From: Arsenophonus sp046530735
Lineage (GTDB): Bacteria > Pseudomonadota > Gammaproteobacteria > Enterobacterales > Enterobacteriaceae
Assembly (NCBI GenBank): GCA_046530735.1
Contig: JBHEQV010000002.1
Location: forward strand, 124,001-188,000
Direction: 5' to 3'
Length of the DNA stretch: 64,000 nucleotides
A model generated the notes under the pieces. That model was not told the origin of the DNA and did not search any database. It saw only the letters and a program-made list of their open reading frames with translations. Shown one piece after another: positions 63,690 through 64,000 of this stretch; the stretch's first letter is position 1, and each line of letters starts with the position of its first letter. The position numbers were made by a program, and so were the translations under genes.

Positions 63690-64000
63690 TAAGTTTTAAT
63701 TTTGTAGCACTGTTAGATATAAATATACAGCACGCTTAGTTGCATTAATAATACTCTCTATTTACTGTTAGTAATAGTAAATTAATCAAAATCGTCGTCA
63801 TCTTTTTTATTCCACAACGTGAGACACTGTACTATCTCCTAAGTGAATTTTACCTGAGAAATAATTGATCCAATTTGAAATACTAATATCAATTTTATTA
63901 CCTAATCTAGGTGTTTCATGATTTTCAGTTACGCTAATAACTATTATATTAGACCAGAAAATCTGTTGCAATCAATAATTTTATTGCACCTGAATATTAT
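63690..64000 (-). pseudogene. rsxG: Decayed electron-transport complex subunit RsxG (partial)
   Basis: Minus-strand reading gives VISVTENHETPRLGNKIDIS, ISNWINYFSGK, KKDDDDF* and MQLSVLYIYI, matching RsxG ([29 protein letters not shown]...KKDGGDFDQFTGATITPRAV). The FMN-attachment region SGAT is destroyed. The gene runs off the window end. It is upstream of rsxE in the same operon. Confidence 0.82.

Noticed and set aside
1..64000. CRISPR arrays, rRNA genes, riboswitches, phage structural modules
   Set aside because: No regularly spaced short repeats, rRNA-like sequence, recognisable riboswitch cores or capsid/tail clusters were seen; the repeated sequences are copies of four insertion-sequence types.

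Overview
The window looks like a piece of chromosome from a gamma-proteobacterium of the order Enterobacterales that has become a host-restricted (probably insect) symbiont and is in the middle of genome decay. The sequence is very AT-rich. Only 14 protein genes are intact (about 18.4 kb, under 30% of the window). All resemble enterobacterial orthologues closely in length and motifs, and several keep Escherichia coli gene order. The rest consists of broken chromosomal genes, wreckage of insertion sequences, and AT-rich sequence in which I recognise nothing. I cannot name the genus; Arsenophonus-, Sodalis- or Serratia symbiotica-like lineages would all fit.

Layout. 1-8.1 kb: a decayed tRNA-Gly, orn, a decayed rsgA, then psd and mscM (the E. 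coli orn/rsgA/psd/mscM block). 8.1-12.1 kb: nested insertion-sequence debris and a dead rraB. 12.2-19.6 kb: the best preserved block, valS-holC-pepA on the minus strand and divergent lptF-lptG on the plus strand. 19.6-28.9 kb: insertion-sequence debris, with a probable FinO/ProQ-family remnant. 28.9-35.4 kb: divergent uvrA and ssb, now about 3 kb apart because of a nested insertion. 35.4-49.5 kb: debris around epmA, ending in a dead acnA next to ribA. 49.5-57.1 kb: ribA, lapA-lapB, then pyrF split by an insertion and a dead yciH. 57.1-64 kb: a nested insertion, a dead full-length rnb, nth with a single stop codon, and dead rsxE and rsxG.

Four insertion-sequence types account for most of the non-genic DNA: IS256-like (transposase related to IS285), IS1595-like, IS91-like and IS481-like. 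Each is present in six to eight decayed copies; every copy I translated is full of stops and frameshifts. IS91 and IS1595 copies are nested in each other in both directions.

What survives is coherent. Psd makes phosphatidylethanolamine, LptF/LptG export LPS, LapA/LapB regulate LPS synthesis and MscM protects against osmotic shock, so the outer membrane is being maintained. ValS, EpmA and Orn serve translation and RNA turnover; HolC, SSB and UvrA serve replication and repair; RibA makes riboflavin. Lost functions include ribosome maturation (rsgA), RNase II (rnb), RNase E regulation (rraB), aconitase A, de novo pyrimidine synthesis (pyrF) and the Rsx electron-transport complex. I found no CRISPR array, no phage structural cluster and no convincing undescribed multigene system.
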